Assembly: GCA_026874595.1 (NCBI GenBank)
Contig: CM049321.1
Coordinates: forward strand, 23,245,979-23,309,978
Origin: Sipunculus nudus
Taxonomy: Eukaryota; Annelida; Sipuncula; Golfingiida; Sipunculidae
Length of the DNA stretch: 64,000 nt
Reading direction: 5' to 3'
In this document: positions 11,201-21,688 of the stretch, in pieces
How positions within the stretch are numbered: position 1 is the stretch's first letter
Layout: each line of letters starts with the position of its first letter
Notes under the pieces: generated by a model
Seen by the model: only the letters and a program-made list of their open reading frames with translations
Told to the model about the DNA's origin: nothing
Databases searched by the model: none
Position numbers and translations under genes: made by a program

Positions 11201-13034
11201 AATTCACAGGGATCATTGGTGCCAATGAGGGCTCCAGACCTGTTGAATTACTGACTTGCTCAAAATCAAATATGGCTAAGAGATTACATTCGGTGATTTT
11301 GTATTGCACACATTATTTCAGACACATCTTCCTTAATATCATTTGATCCTGTAGGATTTTTTCCCTCATGCATATGGATAAAAACCTGTTTCTGTTTGTC
11401 ATATTTTTCAAATTTAACTTTAGTTTTCACCCATATGTAAACTAGTCCAGCACTAGCAGAAACGCCGGGCCCTCAGAGGACCATTTTCCGACCACATCTA
11501 GTTTCCTCTCTTTTGAGACTGCCAAATTATATTGACACTATCAGATTCGCAACCGTGGTTTCATCTGTGTCCTGAAACCTTGTTTCTTCATTAATTCCCT
11601 GTTTAATCAGCAGATGCCCTAAATATACGTCCGTCCGTTTGTCTGTTCATCTTTCTGTATGTCCGTCAAATTTGTTTCCTAATGATAACTCCAGTTTGGA
11701 TTGACATATCAATTTCAAACTTGAGTTATTGCCCACCTCTAACGCAAGAACTCTGTTGATTTTTGGGTTATGAGGTCAAAGGTCAAGGTCACAGGACCCA
11801 TTTATTTAGAAAGATTGTGGTCGCATTTTAAGCCAAACCTTTCATCCCCAACATTCCATCTTGCACATATGGCTGACCTGCCAATAGAGAAAAAAATCTG
11901 GTTGATTTTGGGGTCACGAGGTCAAAGCTCAAGGTCACAGGGGCCATCTGTCCACATATTTGTTTCCGGATTATAGGCTTACTCCAGTTTGGATCGACAT
12001 ATTGGTTCAAACTTATATATGATCCACCAGTAATGTAAGAACCCTTTTAATGTGGGGTCATGTGATCAAAAGTCAAGGGCACAGGATCCACTACTTCAGA
12101 AAAATTGTCGCTGCATTTTAAGCCAAACTGTTCATCGCAAACCTTCCGCTATGTGGCGCACCTGCCAATAGGGGACGTTTCCTGTAGATTTTGGGGTCAC
12201 TAGGTCAAAGGTCAAGGTCACAGGGCCAATCCATTTACAAAAATAGTTTATGGATGATAACTCAAATTTGGGTAGACAGGTTGGTTTCAAACTGATACAG
12301 GACCCATATTTTGAAAAAAGCTCATAAAGATATCCTTATATAGACTAATTCAGCTGAGCGTCGAGACCATTGGGTCCCTAGTTTATTAAAGCAAGCTATT
12401 CGACAACATTTTCTATAGAATTAATGTGATTTCGGGCTCACTTTGCATAGAATTAGATAAACTCTATGTAATTGTTGTTAAGAAATTTTGTTATAACACC
12501 CCTGTGACTGCTGTATAAGATATTTACAAGTTTGTAGTAGACACAAAGTTAAAAGATCACTAGTTTCAAAACGCCGTTTGCAAAACGTCTGACATGCCAC
12601 TAGATATCCTTGCTGAATATGTGCGAATCTGTTTGGCGGGCAGTCCATCAGTTATAGACGCGTGGATATAAACAAAATGAAAGACTTGGATCTTCGCTTT
12701 ATAGTCTACATGTATGAAACATTCAAGGGACTATCTTCTGTTAATAGACGTCAATTATCGTAATAGGCCCCTTTTTGTTTATCGTTAATCTTTCTGATGT
12801 AATATGACATTGATTTTATTCATTTTGTTTACAGAGGATGAAGAGAAAAAGGAAAAACGGGAGGGAGAGGAGAGCGAGGACCCGGAAGCGACGGCGGAAG
12901 CAACCCACGCTCCCAAGATCGGCGGTGCAGCGTTACTTATTCTGGCCTGTTCCGGTATTGCTGTCCTGGTCTTAGACGCAACAAAGATCATGCGCGACCT
13001 GATGAGGCTGAAACATAACCTCTTTGGGAGATAA
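1878..13034 (+). CDS. SUEL-type lectin plus three Ig-like domains, single-pass membrane protein (5' end missing)
   Basis: Seven exons are joined by consistent phase-1 GT-AG introns: 1878-1925, 2744-3049, 5785-5826, 6614-6889, 7174-7449, 7864-8139 and 12835-13034. Together they give about 474 codons, open throughout, ending in TAA. In order they encode a 16-residue linker, a SUEL/rhamnose-binding lectin domain, a 14-residue linker, three I-set-like Ig domains, an acidic Glu/Lys stalk, a hydrophobic helix and a tail of about 19 residues. SUEL domains usually bind L-rhamnose or D-galactose, and tandem Ig domains usually mediate adhesion or recognition, so a cell-surface recognition receptor is inferred. 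No signal peptide exon was found in 1-1877, so the start is probably further left. Family known: SUEL occurs in latrophilin and EVA-1 membrane proteins, but I know no standard member with this SUEL-Ig-TM order. The gene model needs a transcript; the exon calls themselves are strong. Confidence 0.8.
2744..3049 (+). CDS. SUEL/rhamnose-binding lectin domain exon
   Basis: A 306-bp phase 1-1 exon runs from after TTTCAG to before GTGAGT. It encodes one complete SUEL (Gal_Lectin) domain: the opening EVICEGKVVNISC, the hallmark YGR (about 2833-2841), CSFTANNSFFSEPCGG (family form F.DPC; here Glu replaces Asp), and the closing KYLRLSYAC. Eight cysteines of the domain are present, as expected for the four-disulfide fold. 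YGR and (D/E)PC are the conserved sugar-contact motifs of rhamnose-binding lectins, so sugar binding is plausible. It is encoded in a single exon, as in other modular lectin genes. Confidence 0.9.
3306..4498. mobile_element. TIR DNA transposon remnant, Tc1/mariner-pogo-like, inserted in a TA tract
   Basis: The left end reads CAGTAGAACCCCACAATTAC and the right end, in reverse complement, CAGTGCAACCCCGCCTTGCG. Both are followed by repeated CGACCACC blocks. The element is flanked on both sides by long (TA)n, consistent with TA target choice. It is 1193 bp with no transposase frame, so it is non-autonomous or decayed. A further end fragment of this family lies at 36510-36570. Confidence 0.65.
4796..4843 (-). 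ncRNA. Type I hammerhead ribozyme, compact form as in Penelope-like elements and retrozymes
   Basis: On the minus strand, in order: stem I 5' strand ATTCAC (4843-4838), core box CTGATGA (4837-4831), stem II CGGG/CCCG with a 6-nt loop (within 4830-4815), core box GAAA (4814-4811), stem III ACA/TGT around loop GAC (4811-4803), cleavage residue A (4802), and stem I 3' strand GTGAAT (4801-4796), which pairs fully with ATTCAC. All invariant core residues are present. The only flaw is a U-U opposition next to stem II. A stem III this short is known from hammerheads of Penelope-like elements and retrozymes, which often work as dimers. No reverse transcriptase is visible nearby, so it may be a solo copy. 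Confidence 0.68.
5242..5292. repeat. (TA)n microsatellite
   Basis: About 51 bp of TA, in an intron of the SUEL-Ig gene. Open frames rich in Tyr-Ile across it are artefacts. Confidence 0.97.
5785..5826 (+). CDS. Linker mini-exon 2 of the SUEL-Ig gene
   Basis: A 42-bp phase 1-1 exon sits after TTTACCGCAG and before GTAAGTAAATG. It reads SKETACQLQHACD after the split codon, with two cysteines spaced like those of the 1878-1925 exon. It joins the lectin domain to the first Ig domain. Support comes from splice sites, phase and similarity to the first mini-exon. Confidence 0.55.
5935..6155 (-). mobile_element. Degenerate tRNA-derived SINE copy
   Basis: It shares the body of the SINE at 59454-59712 in the same orientation (GGCGCACTCGT, GTGAGTGA, GGGCCGACC) with a decayed box B at about 6103-6113 and a poor box A. 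It lies in the intron between linker mini-exon 2 and Ig exon 1. Confidence 0.6.
6614..6889 (+). CDS. Ig-like domain exon 1
   Basis: A 276-bp phase 1-1 exon encodes an I-set-like Ig domain of 92 residues with the core Trp (VGWKKDG), LVITRV and the D.G.Y motif (NDTGLYAIELPGG). The F-strand Cys seen in the next two Ig exons is Ile here (codon 6841-6843), and the B strand also lacks Cys, leaving only the G-strand Cys (6871-6873). Several N-glycosylation sequons (NQS, NST, NDT, NSS) are present. It is the closest relative of the Ig exon at 7174-7449. Confidence 0.88.
7174..7449 (+). CDS. Ig-like domain exon 2
   Basis: A 276-bp phase 1-1 exon encodes an Ig domain with VTLGDPVKLDVELN, VVWEKDG, LVITRV and NDTGLYSCELPGG. 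The usual B-strand Cys (as in LECEL of titin or obscurin domains) is Val. The two cysteines present lie in the F strand (7401-7403) and G strand (7431-7433). Exon and flanking introns are clearly a duplicate of the 6614-6889 unit; the period is about 560 bp. Confidence 0.9.
7737..7775 (+). pseudogene. Truncated relic of a duplicated Ig exon
   Basis: Intron sequence from 7450 onward repeats the intron after Ig exon 1, including the acceptor AACATAG. It is followed by the first codons of an Ig exon (PEINALFATV, matching PEMNAVFVRNL). The similarity then stops at about 7775 in a non-coding stretch and an A run. This is the stump of a further tandem copy that lost the rest of the exon. Splicing from this acceptor would not give a usable exon. 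Confidence 0.75.
7864..8139 (+). CDS. Ig-like domain exon 3
   Basis: A 276-bp phase 1-1 exon carries VATLGDPVKLEVELN, VVWKKEYTP, and DDSGKYSCELPGG. The F-strand Cys (8091-8093) and G-strand Cys (8121-8123) are present and the B-strand Cys is again Val. It is more diverged from Ig exons 1 and 2 than they are from each other. The donor GTAAGT at 8140 is followed within a few bases by a 68-bp TA tract. Confidence 0.9.
8147..8214. repeat. (TA)n microsatellite abutting the Ig3 splice donor
   Basis: About 68 bp of TA starting 7 bases after the exon end at 8139 and ending at the CAGT terminus of a TIR element (8215). Confidence 0.97.
8215..8380. mobile_element. Partial element related to the CAGT..AACGACCACC TIR family
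   Basis: Directly after a TA tract comes CAGTACGGCCTGGCCTAACG, then CGACCACCTCAAAATAACAA. The latter is nearly identical to an internal stretch of the MITE at 22226-22403. A matching right end was not found. Confidence 0.45.
8640..8792. repeat. Long near-perfect inverted repeat (hairpin), arms about 71 bp
   Basis: Left arm 8640-8710 (CACAGGCACTCG to GGGCGATACACCAG) and right arm 8721-8792 are reverse complements with few mismatches and a loop of about 10 bases. Transcribed in the large last intron of the SUEL-Ig gene, it would form a stable RNA hairpin. It may be a foldback element. Confidence 0.85.
10640..11275. repeat. Tandem repeat, period about 145 bp, four to five copies
   Basis: ACAGACCTGT-type starts recur at 10670, 10814, 10960, 11105 and a decayed 11250. 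Each unit includes CGATAACTCAACAACAAC-like and TTCACAGGGAT-like stretches. It lies in the last intron of the SUEL-Ig gene. Confidence 0.85.
11600..12330. repeat. Dispersed repeat with AGGTCA direct repeats, several internal copies
   Basis: A motif block GAGGTCAAAGGTCAAGGTCA recurs at about 11771, 11919, 12060 and 12200 with shared flanks (TTTAAGCCAAAC, CACCTGCCAATAG). The 31190-32010 region is an inverted relative of this family. The edge carries GTCCGTCCGTTTGTCTG. Confidence 0.75.
12835..13034 (+). CDS. Stalk, transmembrane helix and cytoplasmic tail (last coding exon)
   Basis: After TTTTGTTTACAG the phase-1 frame continues from Ig3 into an acidic/basic stalk (EDEEKKEKREGEESEDPE), then a 19-residue hydrophobic helix IGGAALLILACSGIAVLVL (about 12918-12974), then a short basic tail (RDLMRLKHNLFGR) and TAA at 13032. 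The positive residues after the helix fit an N-out, C-in type I membrane protein. No signalling motif (ITAM, ITIM or TIR) is visible in the tail. The assignment to the same gene is by phase, strand and sense, across a 4.7-kb intron. Confidence 0.72.
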
Positions 13035-13435
13035 GTACAATCACAAACGATGGATGTGATATTTGAGGCATAATATAGGGCACGAGGTCGTATTGATATT
13101 CATAAAATTCTTTAGATGTGCATCTCTCCCTAGTAAATCGTATTCCGTGTCCCGATAGGCGGCTGGGCTATATTCTCAGTTTGCTAGAAATAGCTGATTT
13201 TCATACTTTTAGTGGATATTCTCAGAAAATATTGAATTTTGATTGTTTAGGCTTAGAAACTATAGTTACATTGGGCAAGATGGGTCAAATTGATTTTGAA
13301 TCACAGGTTTTTGACAAAATTGACCTTTTGAACTTTATTTAGGTCCCTCAACAAATCTGACGAAATTACTTATATTTATTTGGATTTTATTTTATTTTAA
13401 CAAAATCTTCTGAGTAATGTAAACAAACTGTGTTA

Positions 13436-13441
13436 AATAAA
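13436..13441 (+). promoter_or_regulatory. Candidate polyadenylation signal AATAAA of the SUEL-Ig gene
   Basis: The first clear AATAAA downstream of the stop codon, about 400 bases after it, is followed directly by an A run. It is a weak motif in AT-rich DNA, so this is tentative. Confidence 0.35.
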
Positions 13442-16400
13442 AAAAAAAGATTTCCAAGAGCCCCTGTGGAATTTTACAATCTTGACACAGAAGTAATTAT
13501 AAGACCTAGTGACCTATATTTTTTATAATAATTCCAAACCTCAGTGAAAGCAGCGCTCTTTGTTCATGCATGTAGTGATCAGGACTTTCTAACTCACATA
13601 ACGTGAATAGACTACACTCGTTGGTCTTACATTTCACAATGGTCCAACAATATTTAAGAATTAACGGGGAAGCACTTAGTAAAATTATTATGTGTAAATT
13701 GGGGGAAAAAAATGACAGGAATAGTATTTTTTATTTCAAATACCTATCTGTTAAATATTCAAAAGACAAACCTGCGTTAGCTTTTAGATCAAGGTTTGTT
13801 CGGGTCACAGAAACCATAACACTCAACATTATTTGTACCTATCGTAACATTATTTGAAACAAAAGGCCTCGGAGCTTTATATAGTTCAAGGCCACAACGA
13901 CTTTAAATCCGGCAGTTGCTAAGACCACTTAATCTGGCATATAGATATAATGCCTACGCTTTCAGGGGTAGTGTCTATACCAAATGTTCTAATTTCTGCT
14001 GCGGAATTCCCCCGTTCGTTACCATGCGTATGCGTTATCAATCGAAACGTGCTGCATACTCATACCTATATATACACACGCATGCGTACTGCGTACGCAC
14101 ATATGGAATGCTATTTTGGCCCAAAACTATAGTATAACTTATTTTTTTCTCTCGTATACCCCTCCAAAATTGTTTTTACATATTCTGCTTTCTTTCCAAT
14201 GAAACAATACAGGGGGTTTCTCCTGTTAAAGGTAGCCATATCTTATATGTTTTCTTTAGAAATCCGATCAGGAGCTGTCCAATACATCTCTCTTGAGATA
14301 TGACCGTGATCTTGACAATTGTGAACGGTTTAATTTTTCAGATAATAAGCTAACGAAATGACTGATATATTAAAAAAAAGATTGAATAAATTTATAAACT
14401 ACGTGTATAATGATTGATGTTACCTGTACGTGTTTGCTTTGTAAATGTTGTAGCCTAAAGTTATTCTTTAATGTTGTTTTAATATGTAAAATATTTATAA
14501 CACTATATTTATTGTGAAGTAGATATAGTTTTATTCGTTATTGTTGTAACAAGTTAAGCCGGGTTCACTGAGCAGTCCCTGGGAACATGTATGTATCTAC
14601 TGGCAGTATTTCTCTGTCCCATTCGTGACCAAGATACATACATGTACACATAGGCGGTTTTATTCCAGACCGAAACGATGGTCGACCCGTAAGGGGTACC
14701 AGTGGTATTGCTGTTGGTATATTCGAAACAAACCGAAATATATCAGCAAAATATATCAGCAGACATTTAATAAATATGAACCCTGCTAAACATGAATACA
14801 TATTATATGTCAATCATACGCTTATCTTCAAGCATGCAAGGTTTTGGACAGAAGTTGTTTTTTGTATTTTAGCGGGTCCAACATGCGGGACATGATTGCC
14901 CGTGGTTACAAAAATGGGACATACTCTTCGGGCCAAAGTCGTTACAACAAAATAACAGGGGCAAAGAAAGATGATATAAAAGTGATTTTATGGTACAAAT
15001 TTTGCAGATGTCAATACAATTAATGTATCAGAGACGTAATTTTGATTTAAAAACAAAATTCTACCCGCAAAGGAAAATATGTTAGGTAGGTCGCGGGGTG
15101 TAAGCGAATTTTTGCATTTTATATAATATTTGAATGTTTACGACATCATGTGCATACACCAACTTCACATCGTAATATTTATTCAGTCACAAAGTTTATA
15201 TAACACTAATGCGCCAACGGTCACCTCGAAACTCCTCCGTTCTTCCTTGAATGCACATGCTCGGTACAAACACAAATTGTGGGAGGATGAAGCAGACAGT
15301 ACCAGAAAAAATCATGATGCATGATGGGGGAATTCATATATTCTTGAGAAGTACACTTTTCTAAAATGCAATGTTAACTTTTGGAGCTCAGTTCGCTGCT
15401 TTAAAAGGTATCATAGACCAGACCTCCCTGCTCCCTGCAAACTTATTCAAGATTTCAAGTTTTGTCGATCGCTTAATTAACACAATTAGCTCTCTAGGTT
15501 CATGTGTTTAGTCCAGGACTGGATTTTTTTTACATCGCCGCCTGCTGTAAGACTAGATTCAAGCTAAATTACAGATTTTCGGAATGGGTACATACATCCC
15601 ACTGTGCAAGGTTCTGCTGAATTGATATGAACAGCAAAAATGAAAAATAATTCTATTCTGGAGATGTTATTGGTTACCATGACAATACTCTCAGTGTGCT
15701 TCAGCAAATGATTACTTCAAACCTATTCTATAGAAAATCCGAAAACTTTTTATACTCGCTTGGACAAAATAGAGCTGTAGCACTGGTTTAACGTGACATA
15801 AAGGTATGTATGTACTTCACTTAATGTTGGATTTATGTATTTGATGATTCCTGTAAGGTGTATGTTGAAAAAGAGGCTGACACCAACTCTTCTTTGATGC
15901 ATAAATCAGAAAGAACTAGGTACCTTGAGTTTAGAGCTGAAACCTGATGTCTAGCGTATTTAAACAATGTAAACGAGTTTAAATATCATGCTCAATATTG
16001 AAGGATGAAATAATAAATTTTATATCAGTCACTAATATGAAATAAAAATAAATAACAATTATAGCATAGGTTTATAATGGAGTAATATGACACAAAGAGT
16101 TTACAATATTTTTGAAAAGGAGCAACTAAAACAATTATACGTTCTCAACAGAATTTCTTCGTTAAATAAAGTTGTGTCTAACCTCGACGATCGTTTATTT
16201 TGTTGGCATGTTTGATGAACGCGTGGATGTTGAAATTCCCTATTCAGTCAGGGTAAAGCAAAGGCATCTGCCATCAATATAAAAAAAAATGTGTACAGTG
16301 CGCTATCATGACGTCATACAAATTAGCTGAGCACGAGAGAAAACAACCAAACCAAACCTCAACGCAGATCGGCAGGATCACTGAAAACTGCACTCATAGT

Positions 16401-18762
16401 TTCGTTAACATTCACTTTTTTTAATAATTTTTTTGTAACCGCTGTTCTAGATTAGATCAGGAACCGTTTTCGGAATGTTTAAACATTTGTTTTAAATGGA
16501 TGACTCATATGATATGAAATGCTTTCATAATTTATGATTGCCCTCGCTGTTGTCACATTGCAGTGACCAGGGTATTAAAAAGCGGAGAAACGAAAACCCA
16601 AATATAGATGGCTCAACAATTCTTCTGTGAAACATTTTTGATCATTGTTGAATCAGATCTTCAGAACAATTATATCACCAAAAGTTTTGGGGAAATATAT
16701 TGTTTTAAGTGATGTTCTCGAAATATGGAATTACTCAAGGTCTGAACGCCCTTACAGTGAGGGTCATGGTCCTGATTTGAATAGAATTCAAATAATCCAA
16801 ATCTATGAAAATGTAAATTTGAAGATCAAGAAGAACCCCCCCCCCCCCCCACCGAGTAATCTCTCGCAAGCATTTTTTTTCGGCGGCAGCGCATCGGTCA
16901 TAATACCATGTACTCCGAATTTATCAGTCGTCAAGGATACACTCATAATGAAGTAACAACATGTGAAAAAATTAACTATTTGGGCGGGAAAATATTGTTT
17001 CTCAGGCACTGTTTTTTCGGAGAATGATGCGGGTGGGCGGCTTTCTAATTTGATTTAATCGGAAAAATAGGGTAAACTATCATTATTTCTCACGCACTTA
17101 CATAGAAATGACAACCGATGGTTAAAATATGAGATAGTAAACGTTGTATAAATCGAACAACCAAAGGAATTTTGGAAATATGTGACATTTGTTTATCTTT
17201 TATGTGTTTTTTGAACATGCAAACCAGATTATATAGACAACGGGTGTCAAAATCTCGTTGTGAAAACCGCCGACGGTTATGACATGGAGATTCCCCATCG
17301 AAATGCATGATGGTCAAGCGTTGTATATAGATCCGATATTCTTTAATAAAGAAATACAACAGAAAAGTCTACTATAATCTGTGTTGAGATTTCATATTTA
17401 AATTATAATTGCAAAAGAATTATGTTGGAATTTCGTTTAATAAACGGTCTCTGCCGATTGGTTGTAATGGCAACCATGTTTATTCTCACCGAACGGTCAC
17501 GAAGCATAAAATTGTGACAACACGCAAATAATTTCTCTTTGTGGGATGAATTTTACATTTATATTTCTATCACACAAAAACAAGAAAAAAAGCGTTTATT
17601 TAAAGATTTGTTGAGGGGTTTACGGAAAACGATCGTATGAACATTTCGTAAGCTATGAACACTGGCGAAAAAAAAAATTCACAAAACAGATATATAAGAT
17701 AATAAACGATGTTCAGGTATAATTGGGCAAGTTTTAGAGGAATTATCAATGTTTTGAAGTATATTCGTTGGAGAAATAAGCCCAGGTGTCAGCGAGAGGG
17801 GAAACTGACCGATGCGGGAGTCACAGATTTTTTTTTTAGTAGCGATCAACCACGTTATCAGATTCCCACGTGACACATGGGCAATAAAAACGTTTGACGC
17901 GGGCAAGTCCTATTTAGGGGGGGGGGGGGGGGGGGGGCATTTCTTTTAGGGCCCACTACATGGTTAAAAATGTAGAAGTCAGATTTTCTTAAATTTTGTT
18001 TTAGCTTATGTAACCTTAAGGCACGACAGCCTGAGAGTTTTCGATGTCTGGGGTTTTCTACAGTGTACAAGAAGCTTACATAAAACTTTTTCTCCAGCTG
18101 TGTTCAAAAGAACCTTAAGGTTCCCGGGCCGGTCAGAATGTCCCATGCATATAAAGGGCACGGGAAACTGCTTGAAAATGAGGAAATTACTTTTCGCTTT
18201 ATGTCAACTCGCATAATACAGCTTTTAATCAGGAGGGCTTAACGAGCCTGTCCTGCCTATGGCGTTTCTTAGTTGCCAATTAAATGCCTGAAATTGCCGC
18301 AATTTGATTCGTCTTTGCTGTGAGCTTCTATTGTTTTAATCGAAGTGATAAGAAGGGCCTATAGTGGCTTATGAAGCCAGCGAGTTGCCAAGGATACAAA
18401 AACGTTGAACATGCTTGAAGATTAATTTGTCTGAAATTATATTAGCTAATTCATGTATTTAATACTCTTGTGGGCTAAAAAGGGCCCGGAGGCCGAGGGG
18501 TTTCCTAGGGCTCAATATAATAATTGTAATTGCGGACAAAATGAAATTTACCAAGAGACAGCACGGACACAGTGGTATTGTGAATTGAAAAGGGGGGGGG
18601 GGGGGGGATGTGAATAAGATCCTTTTTATTTATATAAAAAACTACATTCTCTTAATTGTCATAATATAGGGAAGGGGAAGAATATGCTATGCCCCCCCAG
18701 GCTGAAAGAATGTGTGTGTTCGGAGGGGAAATACTCCTTGTCCCTATCAAATTACGCCCTAT

Positions 18763-18769
<7 letters not shown>
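13442..18769. other. Intergenic DNA without recognised genes
   Basis: Only homopolymers (C14 at 16837-16850, G21 at 17917-17937, G run near 18593-18607), a MITE end at 16990-17060 and a TGACGTCA octamer at 16309-16316 stand out. Open frames here are short and show no domain. Confidence 0.6.
16990..17060. mobile_element. End fragment of the 47799 MITE family
   Basis: TTTCTCAGGCACTGTTTTTT followed by ATGCGGGTGGGCGGC matches the left terminus of the family. No right end was found. Confidence 0.4.

Positions 18770-18822
<53 letters not shown>
18770..18822. repeat. (TA)n microsatellite
   Basis: About 53 bp of TA in intergenic DNA. Confidence 0.97.
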
Positions 18823-18827
<5 letters not shown>

Positions 18828-20189
18828 TATTGGCTGACTCCCTGCATTTAAATTAGATATTAGATAACATATTCTTTTGCTCTTTCTTTTTAAGTATAAA
18901 CCCAAACATTGATGATGTGTGCGTGAGGATTTTCATTTTGTAAATAAATCCAGTCCAGTTCCTAAAGTTCCCATATTGCTAAAATGTCGACCACCAATTT
19001 TCCAAGGATGCATATAGCTTTATTATTATTTCAAGTCAATCGTTGATGCGTTTGCGGTGCCAACTATGAAATATTCAACATGCAAGCTACTGCCAGCTTG
19101 TTCTTGTTTATTATTAAACGTATTTATCACACATGGTTTATTGTTCTTTGAAAGTAGACAAAAAGGTTCCACGGTTGCTTCGATCTGTTCGGTGGAACAT
19201 GGTGCAGACTTATCTATATTAACCGTGAGTTTATGTAAAAAAGAAGAGATTTTCACAGAATCAGTACAGCAGTAACCAATATACAGCATCAACTGTTGGT
19301 CTATACGTTTCATTAGGCTCTTGTCTAGAGGGGCAAAACCGGTACTGCTACAGAATATGTCATAATCTGACGCACAAGAATCTATTGCTCTTGCACAGTA
19401 GCACGTGGCGATCTATCAGATTATTATGATATACTTATTTTATTCCTGTAAATATTCTTAATTTTTCAAGTTTCTTTGTTTAGTCGTTATTGTGAAAACT
19501 GTCTTTTGTTGGTAGTGTAGAAAGCATGAGAGGCATGAACCTCAGTGTGGAGAACGTCTTGCATGCCATACTTAAGTTGCCTGTTTTGAGGCTATGGTAA
19601 TGTCTGCTTTGTACCCGTTGATTATGAATTTAACGGTTTTCTATTTCAATGCACCGTTAAAGTAGGCCGAGTCTGCCTTCTGTGTTAAGTTCATGTCTAC
19701 GTGATAATATGACGGGAATACAAACTTTTAATATACATTATAATATTAATATAGCTCTCGTCATTTTCATACACAATACATTCATATAATCTTAGTAACT
19801 CCATCTTTTTCCCCCAGTGTATCTTGACGTATAACGTATGTTCATTATAAAATACATGGGTTTAAAGGGGGAAAAAACAAAACGTTATGCTGCACCCCTC
19901 TCTTATGCCTACACCTCTTCTCTATTATGCCTACAACAGGCTTGACTGCTTTGGACTTAAACTGAACAAGCAAATTCATGGAATTTATGTCCCTTGCTTC
20001 CGCCTTTTGTTGTCCCCCTTTTGCCTTCCAATCATGTTTTAATTTTCCCCTGAAGATGTCTCCACTTGCATAGTGCCTGTTTTAGTTTTCACTATACCGC
20101 TGAAGGTGTCTCCACATATCATAATTTTTGTTTGAATTGGGAATTAACGGATTTTTTGGTTTTTGTGTTGGATTGGGTGATAATACTTT

Positions 20190-20410
20190 TTCAGACAGAC
20201 ACATCAAAACCAATCCCAACCAAGGTACGCATTAGGGCAATTACCGAGTGACCAAAATTTGAATGAAATTGGATAATATTAAGGAAAATGATCGCACAGA
20301 ATCGAAAACCTAATGGACGGACAGACAAACAGACGGACGGGCGGACAGCTAGACAAACCGTAATCAATGTCCCCTGTTTCGCAGAAGCAGGGGACAAAAG
20401 CACGGTTGAA
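20190..20410. repeat. Dispersed repeat with GACGGACAGACAAAC tract
   Basis: It ends in CCCCTGTTTCGCAGAAGCAGGGGAC, close to an inverted relative at 57900-58160 (TTGTCTGTTCGTCTGTC and CCCAAAGCGGGGGAC). Confidence 0.5.
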
Positions 20411-20765
20411 TAACCCACTAAAACTGAAGGAGTTCAATAACGAGGATACGGGGAGGGGCCCGGAATCCTCTATGTACCGTCTTAAACAATTCTTCTCGGA
20501 GGCCTATGACTCGGGCGGTGCCCGAGAAACATATAATTAATCTTTTTTTATATAAATTTTTTTTAATTAAATTTAAAATAAAATAAAAAAAGGACTCATC
20601 TTTGATTCTATACTGGTTAGTAGGGTAAGAGTAAGTGTTTCTAGTCTGTTATGGCCAGAGAAGGGCCCCACATTAGTTGAAGTAATAAGAACACGATCAA
20701 ATTTATACTTCTTTAATATCACATTGTTCCGATGAAAAGCTTCAGCATGTGTAATGTTCCTCAAC

Positions 20766-20767
<2 letters not shown>

Positions 20768-20832
<65 letters not shown>
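20768..20832. repeat. (TA)n microsatellite
   Basis: About 65 bp of TA in intergenic DNA. Confidence 0.97.
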
Positions 20833-20837
<5 letters not shown>

Positions 20838-21231
20838 CATTTATAAAGTTCTCTTTTTGACTTTAGGCAAAGCTAAGAAACAGCAACAATTAAATACCGG
20901 AACCTTTTTCACTGGCCATGATAAGATTTTGTTCTTAAAGATATGCAATGGTTAGTACTTAGCCATATTATGCATGTAAGCATACAATTTGTCATCAAAT
21001 TATGTAGTTAAAAATATATTAAAAAAAGTATGTAAAGATTAAGATTGTTCCCCACATAAAGGGTATAAACAGATATAAATATATGGTCTGCAGTTAAATA
21101 AATCAGAAAAGGTTAAAAATATACAAATATAACAGAACTTAACATAATAGCAAATGCATACAGAAGAGAAAGCTTAAGTTGAGAATCACATTTGTTCACA
21201 GGGTGTTTGTTGTCTGTTCAACAGGGGTGGA

Positions 21232-21486
21232 TTAACAGGGGGCACTGAGGGTGCGGGCCACCTCTTTTTCAAACTAACAAACTTAGAAACAGAAAATTAT
21301 GAGCTTAAACCAAAGCGTCATCTTGCATCACTTTTTACCTATAACCCTGCATGCTAGAGTTGTGAATTAAAACTCCTAGCATGCCTGGCACACGTATTTA
21401 CGGATGCCAGGGTGCTAGCCCCCCCCCCCCCCCCCCCCTCGGTTTTTTTTTTTTTTTTATATCCACCCTATGTAAATCCACCCCTG
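21232..21486. mobile_element. Short hAT-like element with CAGGGGTGGATT termini
   Basis: Inverted ends CAGGGGTGGATT are followed by an internal C20 and T run. CAGRG starts are typical of hAT ends. No 8-bp target duplication could be seen. Confidence 0.45.
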
Positions 21487-21688
21487 ATCATGACATATCA
21501 CATTAGCTAACATCCACATCTTCCAAGACCAGCAGGGAAGATGGGGAACCAGTTGTACACAATGTGTACGTTTGTACCATTTTAGGTGTATTTGCGTGTG
21601 CATGTGTATGTATGTACCTTGATTATCACAAAATGTTATTTTCACAAAATTCCTGAAGTGGGATCTTTATATATGTATGTATTTATTA

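Noticed and set aside
10640-11275. CRISPR-like array
   Set aside because: The units are diverged 145-bp tandem repeats without unique spacers, in an animal intron.
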